Source: Sphingomonas sp.
GTDB lineage: Bacteria; Pseudomonadota; Alphaproteobacteria; Sphingomonadales; Sphingomonadaceae
Assembly: GCA_017418975.1 (NCBI GenBank)
Contig: JAFOMG010000011.1
Location: forward strand, 372,001-436,000
Direction of reading: 5' to 3'
DNA: 64,000 nt
Shown: positions 25,079-32,817 of the stretch, one piece after another
Layout: each line of letters opens with the position of its first letter
Position numbering within the stretch: position 1 is the stretch's first letter
Notes under the pieces: model-generated
Databases searched by the model: none
Told to the model about the DNA's origin: nothing
What the model saw: only the letters and a program-made list of their open reading frames with translations
Position numbers and translations under genes: made by a program

Positions 25079-25987
25079 CTATTCCGGCTTGTCGATCCCG
25101 GGCCGCGGGCGGGCGATCACCGTGTGGTCCTTGCCCTTCCAGAAGTCCTGGACGATCCGCCAGCCCTCTTCCGCGGTCTCGCAGAAATGGAACAGGTCGA
25201 GGTCCTTGGGCGAGATGACGCCTTCCTCGACCAGTGCCTCGAAATCGACGACCCGGTTCCAGAAGTCCTTGCCGTAGAACAGCACCGGGATCGGCGCGAT
25301 CTTGCCGGTCTGGATCAGCGTCAGCAGCTCGAACGATTCGTCGAAGGTGCCGAAGCCGCCGGGGAACACCGCCACCGCGCGCGCATGCAGCAGGAAGTGC
25401 ATCTTGCGGAGCGCGAAATAATGGAACTGCATCGACAGGCCCGGCGTCACATAGGGGTTCGGCGCCTGCTCATGAGGCAGCAGGATGTTGAGGCCGATCG
25501 TGTCCGCGCCCACGTCGCGCGCGCCGCGATTCGCCGCTTCCATGATCGACGGGCCGCCGCCCGAGGTGACGACGAAGTGGCGGTTCCCGGCTTCATCGAG
25601 CGGGAAGTTCGACGCGAGCTGGGCAAGCTCGCGGGCGACGTCGTAATATTTGGATTTCTCGACCAGCCGCTCGGCGATCTTCTTCTGCTGCTCGGTCTCC
25701 GCCAGCGCGAGCAGCGCGGTCGCCTTGCTCGGCTCGGGGATGCGCGCCGATCCGTAGACGACGAAGGTCGACTTGATGTGCGCCTCGTCGAGCAGCAGCT
25801 GCGGCTTGAGCAGCTCCAGCTGGAAGCGCACGGGCCGCAGGTCCTCGCGCAGCAGGAAGTCCATGTCCTGGAAGGCGAGGCGGTAGGCGGGGTGCTCGGT
25901 CTGCGGGGTGCCGGTGGCGGTGTTGGCGTTCTGCACTTCCTGCTGGGCAGGGCGGAAGACGCGGCTCGGAACTCTCGTATCGCTCAT
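25079..25987 (-). CDS. LOG-like Rossmann-fold protein (TIGR00730 family)
   Basis: A protein of 302 residues of the LOG/YgdH lysine-decarboxylase-like family, which hydrolyses nucleoside 5'-monophosphates to a base and ribose 5-phosphate (cytokinin-activating LOG in plants, PpnN in bacteria). Key motifs are TSGGGPSIMEAANRGARD and AVFPGGFGTFDESFELL, which carry the conserved Arg and Glu. The N-terminal 75 residues are longer than in the shortest LOG proteins. ATG 25987 is chosen because MSDTRVPSRVF lies directly after the extensin-gene gap. The substrate is not assignable. Confidence 0.85.
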   Translation of the reverse strand: MSDTRVPSRVFRPAQQEVQNANTATGTPQTEHPAYRLAFQDMDFLLREDLRPVRFQLELLKPQLLLDEAHIKSTFVVYGSARIPEPSKATALLALAETEQQKKIAERLVEKSKYYDVARELAQLASNFPLDEAGNRHFVVTSGGGPSIMEAANRGARDVGADTIGLNILLPHEQAPNPYVTPGLSMQFHYFALRKMHFLLHARAVAVFPGGFGTFDESFELLTLIQTGKIAPIPVLFYGKDFWNRVVDFEALVEEGVISPKDLDLFHFCETAEEGWRIVQDFWKGKDHTVIARPRPGIDKPE

Positions 25988-26023
25988 TTCGCCCGGCTTA
26001 GGCCCAATGCGGACGCGCTGCAA

Positions 26024-26698
26024 TCAGCGGCAGAACGGGCCCCTCCCCATGTCGAGATGGAGATGGTTGTAATGCGCCGCGTTGTAATCGGGGCTCAGCA
26101 CCGTGGCGAAGCGCTTGCAGGCCGATCCGTGGATCGTCTCGAGAAAGGCGCGCACCTGGCCGTCGCCGCTGTGCCAGTCGCGCTCGATCGTGATGCGTCG
26201 CCCGTCCGCCAGCACGAAGCCCGACACGTCGACCGCATTGGCCAGCCCGTGCTCGGACATGCGCTGCGCCGATGCCGCGCCGTTGCCGATGATGCCGCGG
26301 CACGAATAGGTGCCATAGGTCTCGACCCTGACCAGATCGCTGCCCAGCATCTGCCGCGCCGCCGGGGCGACGGCGAAGCGCACCCAGGCGGTGAAGCTGC
26401 GCGCCAGCCCGCATTTCATCGATTTCAGCCCGGTCACCGGCACGCCGATGTCGAGCAGCTGCACCGCGCCGGTGACGACGCAGCCGCCGCCGAAGTCGCG
26501 ATCGGGGAGCGCCGAATAGCGCACCCGCTCGCGCGACAGGTCGGCGAAGCATTGCTGCGTCTCGCGCGGCGTCGGGCCGTTCAGCGTGACCGGGCCGCCG
26601 GGCCGCTCGCGAATCGGGGCGGGGGCGGGGCGATCGCCGCCGCCGCCGAACAGGCAGCCGGAAAGCAGCAGGGGCAGGAACAGGGCAAAAACGCGCAT
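26024..26698 (-). CDS. extensin-family lipoprotein
   Basis: A protein of 224 residues. The signal peptide ends in the lipobox LLLSGC (Cys near residue 15), followed by a Gly/Pro linker. The extensin-like C-terminal domain is recognised by GGGCVVTGAVQLLDIGVP, HGLANAVDVSGFVLADGR and HYNHLHLDMGRGPFC. The His and Asp pattern resembles D,D-peptidase-like (VanY/LAS) zinc folds, so a cell-wall role is plausible but unproven. It precedes the LOG-like gene on the same strand with a 36-bp gap, and is divergent from serC. Confidence 0.82.
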   Translation of the reverse strand: MRVFALFLPLLLSGCLFGGGGDRPAPAPIRERPGGPVTLNGPTPRETQQCFADLSRERVRYSALPDRDFGGGCVVTGAVQLLDIGVPVTGLKSMKCGLARSFTAWVRFAVAPAARQMLGSDLVRVETYGTYSCRGIIGNGAASAQRMSEHGLANAVDVSGFVLADGRRITIERDWHSGDGQVRAFLETIHGSACKRFATVLSPDYNAAHYNHLHLDMGRGPFCR

Positions 26699-26772
26699 GG
26701 TGGGCGCATAGCATCATCGGCGCGCGCCATGGTCAACGCCACAAATGTTCGCCGATCCGCCCTTTCGCGCAA

Positions 26773-26800
26773 TTGACTTTGCCGGGCGCGCCGCTAGGGC
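26773..26800 (+). promoter_or_regulatory. candidate serC promoter
   Basis: TTGACT at 26773-26778 is a good -35 box. About 16 bases later TAGGGC (26795-26800) is a weak -10. A start near 26807 would place the whole structured leader in the transcript. Confidence 0.45.
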
Positions 26801-26806
26801 CGTCGG

Positions 26807-26856
26807 CGGGCCACGCGGTCCCAACGCCGCGCGTGCTCTCTGCAAGGAGAGTCTAT
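26807..26856 (+). ncRNA. serC-type leader RNA with a hairpin over the ribosome binding site
   Basis: Two hairpins can form before serC. CACGCG (26812-26817) pairs with CGCGTG (26830-26835). Next to it CTCTC (26836-26840) pairs with GAGAG (26847-26851) around TGCAAG, burying part of the AAGGAG binding site. A structured element of this kind, the serC motif, is known in the 5' leaders of alphaproteobacterial serC genes. The match is made from memory of the family layout and from the visible pairing; the exact boundaries and the ligand, if any, are not known. Confidence 0.6.
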
Positions 26857-28017
26857 ATGACTGATACGACTGCCGCCGACGCCGGAATTGCGTCCATTGC
26901 CAAGCCCGCCGCCAAGCCGGCACGCCCCCATTTCTCCTCCGGTCCCTGCGCCAAGCCTCCCGGCTGGTCGCCCGAGAAGCTCGCCACCGAGTCGCTCGGC
27001 CGCTCGCACCGCTCCAAGCTGGGCAAGAACCGCCTCCAATATTGCATCGACCTGATGCGCGAGCTGCTGCGCCTCCCCGAGACGCACCGCATCGGCATCG
27101 TTCCCGGCTCGGACACCGGTGCCTTCGAGATGGCGATGTGGACGATGCTCGGCGCCCGCGGCGTCACCACGCTCGCCTGGGAAAGCTTCGGCGAGGGCTG
27201 GGTCACCGACGCGGTCAAGCAGCTGAAGCTCGAGCCGACCGTGATCCGGGCCGACTATGGCCAGCTGCCGGACCTCGGCCAGGTGAACTGGGCGGACGAC
27301 GTGCTGTTCACCTGGAACGGCACCACTTCGGGCGTGCGCGTGCCGGACGGCGACTGGATCGCCGCCGATCGCGAAGGGCTGAGCTTCGCCGACGCCACCT
27401 CGGCGGTGTTCGCCTATGACCTGCCCTGGGACAGGATCGATGTCGCCACCTTCTCCTGGCAGAAGGTGCTGGGCGGCGAGGGCGCGCACGGCGTGCTGAT
27501 CCTCGGGCCCCGCGCGGTCGAGCGGCTCGAGAGCCATGTCCCGGCCTGGCCGCTGCCCAAGGTCTTCCGCCTCGTCTCCAAGGGCGCGCTCGCCGAGGGC
27601 GTGTTCAAGGGCGAGACGATCAACACCCCGTCGATGCTCGCGGTCGAGGATGCGATCTTCGCGCTCGAATGGGCCAAGGGCCTGGGCGGCGCCGAGGGGC
27701 TGATCGCGCGCTCGGACGCCAATGCCGCGGCGCTCGACGCGATCGTGGCGGAGCGCGACTGGCTCGGCCATCTCGCGGCCGATGCCGGCGTCCGCTCGAA
27801 GACCAGCGTGTGCCTCACCGTCGAGGGCGCGGATGCCGACTTCATCAAGAAGTTCGCCGGCCTGCTCGAGAAGGAAGGCGCGGCGTATGACGTCGCCGGC
27901 TATCGCGACGCCCCGGCGGGCCTGCGCATCTGGTGCGGCGCCACCGTCGACACCGCCGACATCGTCGCGCTCGGTCCCTGGCTCGACTGGGCGTACGAAA
28001 CCGCGAAAGCGGGCTGA
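26857..28017 (+). CDS. serC: phosphoserine aminotransferase
   Basis: A PLP enzyme of 386 residues that turns 3-phosphohydroxypyruvate into phosphoserine in serine synthesis, and also acts in pyridoxal phosphate synthesis. The PLP lysine is in VATFSWQKVLGGEGAHG. FSSGPCAKPPGW and FTWNGTTSGVRVPDG are typical of the longer archaeal/alphaproteobacterial type. The start ATG 26857 follows AAGGAG. It is followed by serA after a 141-bp repeat-containing gap, so both steps of the pathway are neighbours. Confidence 0.95.
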   Translation: MTDTTAADAGIASIAKPAAKPARPHFSSGPCAKPPGWSPEKLATESLGRSHRSKLGKNRLQYCIDLMRELLRLPETHRIGIVPGSDTGAFEMAMWTMLGARGVTTLAWESFGEGWVTDAVKQLKLEPTVIRADYGQLPDLGQVNWADDVLFTWNGTTSGVRVPDGDWIAADREGLSFADATSAVFAYDLPWDRIDVATFSWQKVLGGEGAHGVLILGPRAVERLESHVPAWPLPKVFRLVSKGALAEGVFKGETINTPSMLAVEDAIFALEWAKGLGGAEGLIARSDANAAALDAIVAERDWLGHLAADAGVRSKTSVCLTVEGADADFIKKFAGLLEKEGAAYDVAGYRDAPAGLRIWCGATVDTADIVALGPWLDWAYETAKAG

Positions 28018-28020
28018 TCC

Positions 28021-28150
28021 TCCCTTTCCCCTTCAGGGGAGAGGGTCGGGGAGAGGGGCTTGTCGCGAGCCGCTCCTCTCCAGCACCGCCCCTCTCCCGC
28101 GCGTCGCTTCGCTCGCTTGCCCTCTGCCCCAAGGGGAGAGGGAGAGAAAG
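28021..28150. repeat. C/T- and G/A-rich palindromic repeat between serC and serA
   Basis: The stretch CCCTTTCCCCTTCAGGGGAG starts a palindromic unit continuing GGGTCGGGGAGAGGGGC and GCGAGCCGCTCCTCTCC, closing with CCCCAAGGGGAGAGGGAG just before the serA binding site. The first half matches, almost base for base, the repeat inside hrpB (positions 1 to about 95, minus strand). It may form strong hairpins that modulate read-through from serC into serA. Confidence 0.7.
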
Positions 28151-28158
28151 GAATCCCC

Positions 28159-29736
28159 ATGCCCAAGGTACTGATTTCCGACAAGATGGATCCCAAGGCC
28201 GCGCAGATCTTCCGCGAGCGCGGCGTCGAGGTCGACGAGATCACCGGCAAGACTCCGGAGGAGCTCAAGGCGATCATCGGCCAGTATGACGGCCTCGCCA
28301 TCCGCAGCTCGACCAAGGTGACCGCGGAGATCCTGGACGCCGCGGCGAACCTCAAGGTCGTCGGCCGCGCCGGCATCGGCGTCGACAATGTCGACATCCC
28401 GGCCGCTTCGGCGCGCGGCGTGGTGGTGATGAACACGCCCTTCGGCAACTCGATCACCACCGCCGAACATGCCATCGCGCTGATGTTCGCGCTCGCCCGC
28501 CAGCTGCCCGAGGCCGATGCCTCCACCCAGGCCGGCAAATGGGAGAAGAACCGCTTCATGGGCGTCGAGCTTACCGGCAAGACGCTCGGCCTGATCGGCG
28601 CCGGCAATATCGGCTCGATCGTCGCCGACCGTGCCCAGGGCCTGAAGATGAAGGTCGTCGCCTTCGATCCGTTCCTGACGCCGGATCGCGCGATCGAGAT
28701 GGGCGTGGAGAAGGTGGGGCTCGACGACCTGCTGCTCCGGGCGGACTTCATCACGCTGCACACGCCGCTGACCGATCAGACGCGGGGCATCCTCTCGGCC
28801 GAGAATCTCGCCAAGACCAAGCGCGGCGTGCGCATCATCAACTGCGCACGCGGCGGCCTGATCGACGAGGCGGCGCTCAAGCAGGGGCTGGAGAGCGGCC
28901 ATATCGCCGGCGCGGCGCTCGACGTGTTCCAGGTCGAGCCCGCCAAGGAGCACCCGCTGTTCGGCACCCCCAACTTCGTCTCGACGCCGCATCTCGGCGC
29001 ATCGACGACGGAGGCGCAGGTGAACGTGGCGATCCAGGTCGCCGAGCAGATGGCCGACTTCCTCGTCTCGGGCGGCGTCACCAATGCGCTCAACATGCCG
29101 AGCCTCTCGGCCGAGGAGGCGCCGCGCCTCAAGCCCTATATGGCGCTGGCCGAGAAGCTCGGCTCGCTGGTCGGCCAGCTCGCGCATGGCGAGCTGCGCA
29201 ACATCGCGATCGAGAGCGAGGGCGCCGCGGCCGAGCTCAACCAGAAGCCGATCGTCGGCGCCGTGCTCGCCGGCCTGATGCGCGTCCATTCGGACACGGT
29301 GAACATGGTCAACGCGCCGTTCCTGGCGAAGGAGCGCGGGCTCGACGTGCGCGAGGTGCGCCATGACCGCGAGGGCGATTATCACACGCTGGTCCGCGTC
29401 ACCGTGGGCACCGCGCAGGGCGATCGCTCGGTGGCGGGCACGCTGTTCGGCAATGCCGCGCCGCGCCTGGTCGAGCTGTTCGGCATCAAGGTCGAGGCCG
29501 ATCTCGCCGGCCACATGCTCTATATCGTCAACGAGGACGCGCCGGGCTTTATCGGCCGGCTCGGCACCACGCTGGGCGAGGCGGGGGTCAATATCGGCAC
29601 CTTCCATCTGGGCCGCCGCGAGGCGGGCGGGGAAGCGGTGCTGCTGCTCTCGGTCGACGACGTGGTGAACGAGGCGCTGCTCGCCACGGTCCGCGCGCTT
29701 CCCGGCGTGAAGACGGCGATGGCGCTGACATTCTGA
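28159..29736 (+). CDS. serA: D-3-phosphoglycerate dehydrogenase
   Basis: The first enzyme of serine synthesis, 525 residues, NAD-dependent. The substrate/NAD domains show GRAGIGVDNVDIPAA, the Rossmann motif GLIGAGNIGSIVAD, INCARGGLIDEAAL, LDVFQVEPA and the catalytic His in STPHLGAST. An intervening domain follows, and the C-terminal ACT domain (from about residue 450: MLYIVNEDAPGFIGRLGTTL) usually mediates serine feedback. The ATG is at 28159, just after AAAGGA. The length is standard for the long, type I form. Confidence 0.96.
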   Translation: MPKVLISDKMDPKAAQIFRERGVEVDEITGKTPEELKAIIGQYDGLAIRSSTKVTAEILDAAANLKVVGRAGIGVDNVDIPAASARGVVVMNTPFGNSITTAEHAIALMFALARQLPEADASTQAGKWEKNRFMGVELTGKTLGLIGAGNIGSIVADRAQGLKMKVVAFDPFLTPDRAIEMGVEKVGLDDLLLRADFITLHTPLTDQTRGILSAENLAKTKRGVRIINCARGGLIDEAALKQGLESGHIAGAALDVFQVEPAKEHPLFGTPNFVSTPHLGASTTEAQVNVAIQVAEQMADFLVSGGVTNALNMPSLSAEEAPRLKPYMALAEKLGSLVGQLAHGELRNIAIESEGAAAELNQKPIVGAVLAGLMRVHSDTVNMVNAPFLAKERGLDVREVRHDREGDYHTLVRVTVGTAQGDRSVAGTLFGNAAPRLVELFGIKVEADLAGHMLYIVNEDAPGFIGRLGTTLGEAGVNIGTFHLGRREAGGEAVLLLSVDDVVNEALLATVRALPGVKTAMALTF

Positions 29737-29746
29737 CGAAACGACT

Positions 29747-29829
29747 CCCGTCATCCCGGCGAAAGCCGGGATCTCAGGCGAAGGCGCCGTGCCCGCCGCA
29801 CGAGATCCCGACTTCCGTCGGGATGACGG
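29747..29829. repeat. inverted pair of REP sequences (REPIN)
   Basis: CCCGTCATCCCGGCGAAAGC, followed by CGGGATCTC (29747-29775), faces GAGATCCCGACTTCCGTCGG, followed by GATGACGG (29802-29829). Each arm forms its own small hairpin and the two arms also pair. It lies in the 112-bp gap between serA and hisZ. Confidence 0.75.
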
Positions 29830-29848
29830 AATGTTCTAGGGGAGCGGG

Positions 29849-30949
29849 ATGAGCGGACTGTTACCCGAAGGCTTTCACGATCGCCTCCCCCCCGCCGCCG
29901 ATGCGGCGACGCGGCTCGAATCGCGTGTGCTCGGCGTTGCCCGGGGCTATGGCTATGAGCAGGTCGATCCGCCGCTCGCCGAGTTCGCCGACGAGCTGAG
30001 CGCGCGCCTCAAGGCCGCGGGCGGCCTGCGCGATGCGGTGCGCTTCGTCGATCCCGTGTCGCAGCGGACGCTGGCGATCCGGCCCGACCTCACCGCCCAG
30101 ATCGGCCGCATCGCCGCCACCCGCATGGGCCATCATCCGCGCCCGGTGCGCCTTTCCTATGCCGGCCCGGTGATGAAGCTCTCGGCCTCCGAGCTCGATC
30201 CGCTGCGCGCCACGCGCCAGATCGGTGCCGAGCTGATCGGTCTCGACACCGTCGCCGCCGCCACCGAAGTGGTGCGCGTCGCGATCGAGGCGCTCCGGGC
30301 GGGCGGCGTCGAGGGCATCGCGCTCGACTTCACGCTGCCCGATCTGGTCGATTGCCTGGCCGGTGACAGCCTCACCCCCGCCCAGCTCGCCACCCTGCGC
30401 GACCGGCTCGACGCCAAGGATGCCGCCGGCGTCGCCGCGATCGCGCCGCGCTACCTCCCGCTGATCGAGGCGGCCGGGCCCTTCGATGCCGCGATCGAGC
30501 GCCTGCGCGCGATCGATGCGGGCAAGGCGCTCGCCACGCGGCTGGACGGCCTTGCCGAGATCGCCGCGAGCATCGCGGGCCAGGCCGCGCTCACGCTCGA
30601 TCCCACCGAGCGGCACGGCTTCGAATATCAGAGCTGGCTCGGCTTCTCGCTGTTCGCGCGGGGCGTGCGCGGCGAGATCGGCCGTGGCGGCACCTATACC
30701 ATCCTGCACGGCAATGGCCGCGAGGAAGCGGCGGTGGGCTTTTCGCTCTATGCCGATCCGATTCTCGATGCCGGCATCGGCGCGGGCGAGCGACGCCGGC
30801 TGTTCCTCCCCTTCGGCACGCCTGCCGGCATCGGCGCGAAGCTGCGCGAGGAGGGCTGGGTGACGGTCGCGGCGCTCGAGGCGGACGACACGCCCGAGGC
30901 GCAGCTCTGCACCCATGTGCTGCGCGACGGCGCGCCGGCGGCGGTCTAG
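29849..30949 (+). CDS. hisZ: ATP phosphoribosyltransferase regulatory subunit HisZ
   Basis: A paralogue of histidyl-tRNA synthetase lacking the anticodon domain, 366 residues. HisZ joins the short form of HisG to make the first, feedback-controlled enzyme of histidine synthesis. Visible features are LLPEGFHDRLPP at the start, LAIRPDLTAQIGRIAATRM (motif 2 region), RQIGAELIGLD, and the degenerate motif ERHGFEYQSWLGFSLFARG. No hisG is in the window. ATG 29849 follows AGGGGAGCGGG. Confidence 0.93.
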   Translation: MSGLLPEGFHDRLPPAADAATRLESRVLGVARGYGYEQVDPPLAEFADELSARLKAAGGLRDAVRFVDPVSQRTLAIRPDLTAQIGRIAATRMGHHPRPVRLSYAGPVMKLSASELDPLRATRQIGAELIGLDTVAAATEVVRVAIEALRAGGVEGIALDFTLPDLVDCLAGDSLTPAQLATLRDRLDAKDAAGVAAIAPRYLPLIEAAGPFDAAIERLRAIDAGKALATRLDGLAEIAASIAGQAALTLDPTERHGFEYQSWLGFSLFARGVRGEIGRGGTYTILHGNGREEAAVGFSLYADPILDAGIGAGERRRLFLPFGTPAGIGAKLREEGWVTVAALEADDTPEAQLCTHVLRDGAPAAV

Positions 30950-30950
30950 G

Positions 30951-31078
30951 ACGGATCGACATTCGGCTATGTCCCCGCCGTTCCTGTGGCGAGGGACGGA
31001 AGCTGCATGTCGAAGCCCCTCTCTCTTCCGTCATGCTGAAACAAGTTCAGGGTGACGCAGGAGGTTGGTTCGAAGCCA
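30951..31078. repeat. dispersed palindromic repeat (uninterrupted copy)
   Basis: It runs from GGACGGATCGACATTCGGC through GACGGAAGCTGCATGTCGAA and GCTGAAACAAGTTCAGGGTG to GGTTGGTTCGAAGCC. Read in reverse it corresponds to the repeat split at 20063-20290, and it shows what that site looked like before insertion. Confidence 0.7.
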
Positions 31079-31108
31079 AGCCACGCCTCAGCGGGGTTTC
31101 ACATCCAT

Positions 31109-31192
31109 CTTGCAATGTAGGATTTCGCCTGCTTGCCTCCCGCAGCCTGGCCGCCGCCGGGCCGCTCTTTCGACCCGTAGGAAATATAGGAC
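31109..31192 (+). ncRNA. candidate structured RNA or repeat element, copy 1
   Basis: The 84-nt element begins CTTGCAATGTAGG and TTCGCCTG, has a central hairpin (GCCTGG pairing with CCGGGC), and ends CCGCTCTTTCG and GGAAATATAGGA. The copy at 38191-38273 (minus strand) has the same boxes at the same spacing, with a different central stem that still pairs. It lies 159 bases after hisZ in a convergent gap. RNA identity is inference; a mobile repeat is the alternative. Confidence 0.45.
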
Positions 31193-31323
31193 CCGCTCCG
31201 CGCAAGGATCTTGCGGGATGCACACTCTTTCCGGGAAAACAGGGAAGATAAGCCGCCGGGGAATCGGCTGGGCGCGCGACCTTGGTGACCTTTGCCGAGT
31301 CGCCGGCGCCGCCGCCGTAGGAA

Positions 31324-32757
31324 CTAGCGCCCCAGCAGCTCCGCCGCCCGCCCATCCAGGAACGCCGCGACCGCCGCCGTCACCGCATCGCGGAAGCGCG
31401 GATCCTCGGCCAGCATCGCCGGGAACACCTGGCGCAGCGCCAGCACCGCCGCCGCCGGATCGCCGCCCGAGGCCGCGCCCGCCAGCAGCTCGGCGAGCGG
31501 ATCGGTGATCGTCTCGCCGGCCTGGGCCTTGCGGCGCAGAAAGGCGATCCACGCCGCCACCGGCACCGCCAGCCGCGCCACGTCATGCCCTGCCGCGAGC
31601 CGGTCGCGAACCGTGTCGAGCAGGCGATAGGGCAGCTTTTGCGAACCGTCCCAGGCGATCTGGCTGAGCAGGTGGCGGATCGCCGGATTGCGGAACCGCG
31701 CCAGCACCGCATCGGCATAGCCCGGCAAGTCGAGCCCCTCGACCGGCTTCAGCGAGCCCGCGATGTCCTGGTGCATCAGCCGGCTGGCGAAGCCGCCCAG
31801 CGCGGGATCGCCCACTGCCTCGAACACGGTCTCGTGCCCGAGCGCCAGGCCGATATAGGCGAGGCTGGAATGCGCGCCGTTGAGGATGCGCAGCTTGGCC
31901 TGCTCATAGCCCTGCACGTCGCCGGTCAGCGTCACGCCCGCGGCGGCAAGGTCCGGCCCGTCGGCCAGGTCGAAGCGCTGCAGCACCCATTGGGTGAAGC
32001 GTTCGCGCTGCACCGCCGCCCGGTCGTCGACGCCGAGCTCGGCCGCGACCTTGGCGAGAAAGGCCGGGTCGCTCGCCGGCGTGATCGAATCGACCATCGA
32101 ATCGGGGAAGGCGACTTCGCCCGCGATCCAGTCGGCCAGCCCGGCGTCCCATTCGCGGGCGAGCGCGACACAGGCCGCGCGCAGCTTGGCGCCGTTGCCG
32201 GTCATGTTGTCGCAGCAGAGCATCGCGAAGGGCGCCGTGCCGGCCGCGCGGCGATCGGCGAGGCCGGACGCGATCCAGCCGATCACGCTTGCCGGCTCGG
32301 CGGGGCGGGCGCGGTCATGGACGATGTCGGGATGGGCGAAGTCGAGGCTGCCATCGGCGGCCAGGCAATAGCCCTTCTCGGTCACCGTGCTGGTGGCGAG
32401 CTTCACTGCGGGATCGGCGAGCAGCGTGCGCAGCCGCGCGCCTTCGCCCGGGCCGATCGCATCGGAATGCGCGGCGATGATGCGCGTGCCCGGCTCGCGA
32501 TCGATCACCGCGAGAGTGTAGAGCCCGTCCTGCGCCTTGAGCGCGTCGACGGTGCCGGCGCTGCGCAGCGAGACCGCCGCGATGCCCCAGCGCGGATCGC
32601 CGTCCAGCACGCGATCGAACACGTCCGCCTGGTGCGCGCGGTGGAAGGCGCCCGGCCCGAAATGGACCACGCCGGTCCGGATTGAGGCCGGCTCGTGCCC
32701 CGGCCGGGCGATGGCGATGGGAAGCGAGGCGAGCGCGGCGCGCGAGAGGCTGGTCAT
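31324..32757 (-). CDS. mannitol dehydrogenase family oxidoreductase (fructuronate/mannitol type)
   Basis: A long-chain NAD-dependent polyol dehydrogenase of 477 residues, the family of fructuronate reductase (UxuB), mannitol 2-dehydrogenase and related enzymes. Visible motifs are VVHFGPGAFHRAHQADVFD (nucleotide-binding entry), MLCCDNMTGNGAKLRAA, FPDSMVDSITPA, and the catalytic-lysine/histidine region KLRILNGAHSSLAYIGLA. No uxuA, mtl or sugar-uptake gene is nearby, so the substrate is open. The start is ATG 32757. It may be co-transcribed with the retropepsin-like gene upstream (60-bp gap). Confidence 0.88.
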   Translation of the reverse strand: MTSLSRAALASLPIAIARPGHEPASIRTGVVHFGPGAFHRAHQADVFDRVLDGDPRWGIAAVSLRSAGTVDALKAQDGLYTLAVIDREPGTRIIAAHSDAIGPGEGARLRTLLADPAVKLATSTVTEKGYCLAADGSLDFAHPDIVHDRARPAEPASVIGWIASGLADRRAAGTAPFAMLCCDNMTGNGAKLRAACVALAREWDAGLADWIAGEVAFPDSMVDSITPASDPAFLAKVAAELGVDDRAAVQRERFTQWVLQRFDLADGPDLAAAGVTLTGDVQGYEQAKLRILNGAHSSLAYIGLALGHETVFEAVGDPALGGFASRLMHQDIAGSLKPVEGLDLPGYADAVLARFRNPAIRHLLSQIAWDGSQKLPYRLLDTVRDRLAAGHDVARLAVPVAAWIAFLRRKAQAGETITDPLAELLAGAASGGDPAAAVLALRQVFPAMLAEDPRFRDAVTAAVAAFLDGRAAELLGR

Positions 32758-32817
32758 GCGGCGCGACCAACCCGCCCGCACCGCCAAAGTCAATGGGCGG
32801 CGCGGGTGGCGGGGTCG

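Larger units (their letters stand above)
30950..31323. other. 374-bp convergent intergenic region with two repeat elements
   Basis: There is no supported gene. Positions 30951-31078 hold a palindromic dispersed repeat containing GCTGAAACAAGTTCAGGGTG. Positions 31109-31192 hold an 84-nt structured element also found at 38191-38273. Beyond it, CCGCGCAAGGATCTTGCGG (31199-31217) and CTCTTTCCGGGAAAACAGGG (31224-31243) form further hairpins up to the end of the oxidoreductase gene. Confidence 0.8.

Noticed and set aside
30951..31323. Small protein-coding genes in the gap after hisZ
   Set aside because: The frames read through palindromic repeats and structured elements, lack ribosome binding sites and have no recognisable domains.
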